A stretch of 64,000 nt of DNA from Heliocidaris tuberculata (taxonomy: Eukaryota > Echinodermata > Echinoidea > Camarodonta > Echinometridae), in assembly GCA_025618425.1 (NCBI GenBank), contig CM046832.1, forward strand, positions 72,219,196 through 72,283,195, in the 5' to 3' direction. The translations under genes were made by a program, and so were the position numbers. The notes below the pieces were generated by a model. The model had not been told where the DNA came from. It worked only from the letters and a program-made list of their open reading frames with translations, and ran no database searches. Position 1 is the stretch's first letter. The number at the start of each line of letters is the position of its first letter. Shown piece after piece: positions 63,763 to 64,000 of this stretch.

Positions 63763-64000
63763 TAATTGTGTTGTGGGTATTCTACAGTTTTCCAAAATTT
63801 GTTGATTTTAATATTCTTTTGTGTACTTCTTTTCCATGTCCTTCCTCTCTACTTTCGTGCACATTCACTCTTTAAACCAATTTCTAGTCTCTTTTCTAAA
63901 CAATCTCACACTCAAGCTGTGTTATCAGTATATATATATCTTTCTTTTTATTTTCGTATTTCTTTCACATTTATTGAGGTTACGGTATTTTTGACATCTT
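63763..64000. other. Non-coding end of window
   Basis: AT-rich; no feature recognised. Confidence 0.4.

Overview
This window is animal nuclear DNA with very low gene density. The base composition is AT-rich, and introns, poly(A)/poly(C) tracts and microsatellites are frequent. Degenerate interstitial TTAGGG repeats lie near the right end, and mobile elements of nearly every eukaryotic class are present. The element types point to a marine deuterostome, most likely an echinoderm of the sea-urchin type. They include PIF/Harbinger, CR1-like and other AP-endonuclease LINEs, a Penelope-like remnant, hAT and Tc1/mariner MITEs, and TU/foldback-like elements whose inverted arms are built of tandem repeats. 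The organism is an inference from repeat style; no species-diagnostic gene was seen.

Host-like or gene-like content is small. (1) On the minus strand at 1.4-3.1 kb there is a two-exon HARBI1/PIF-type DDE transposase whose intron is confirmed by codon-perfect splicing; two one-base frameshifts break it. (2) On the plus strand at 22.7-24.2 kb lie the 3' exons of a membrane receptor. They encode a Thr/Ser-rich stalk, one transmembrane helix and a cytoplasmic tail with NPVY, YEEI and repeated YxxP tyrosine motifs; the distal tail is frameshifted. (3) On the plus strand at 34.6-35.9 kb are two exons of a Myb/SANT-like DNA-binding protein, with weaker candidate 3' exons to 37.7 kb. (4) An isolated terminal-exon-like ORF lies at about 14.2 kb. 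No rRNA or intact tRNA gene was found; one tRNA-derived SINE is present.

Layout by region. 0-4.4 kb: transposase and a dense TTACG-motif array. 4.4-9.9 kb: a diverged inverted repeat enclosing minisatellites, a MITE and a hAT element with an 8-bp target duplication. 10-16.4 kb: a LINE tail, a TU-like element with arms of ~17-bp tandem repeats and a perfect 8-bp target duplication, a long-TIR element whose arm was split by a 'palindrome of palindromes', and a Tc1/mariner MITE with its own inner MITE. 16.9-18.4 kb: a segment duplicated at 61.1-62.7 kb. 18.6-22.7 kb: a plus-strand LINE split by a minus-strand LINE, which was itself split by a 99-bp hairpin that keeps the frame. 24-29 kb: AT-rich DNA and an element ending in TTGCAA arrays. 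29.0-31.7 kb: the best-preserved LINE (CR1-like, 817-codon ORF). 33.9-48 kb: MITEs, LINE relics and G/C homopolymers. 51.6-55.1 kb: hAT, foldbacks and a SINE. 56.2-61.1 kb: a Penelope-like remnant interrupted by a 3.8-kb foldback element that hosts another LINE. 62,695-63,194: assembly gap. 63.6-63.8 kb: interstitial telomere-like repeats.

The window is mainly a record of nested insertion. Several insertions can be proved from the window itself, because an interrupted ORF resumes on the other side, an empty paralogous site exists, or a clean target duplication flanks the element.
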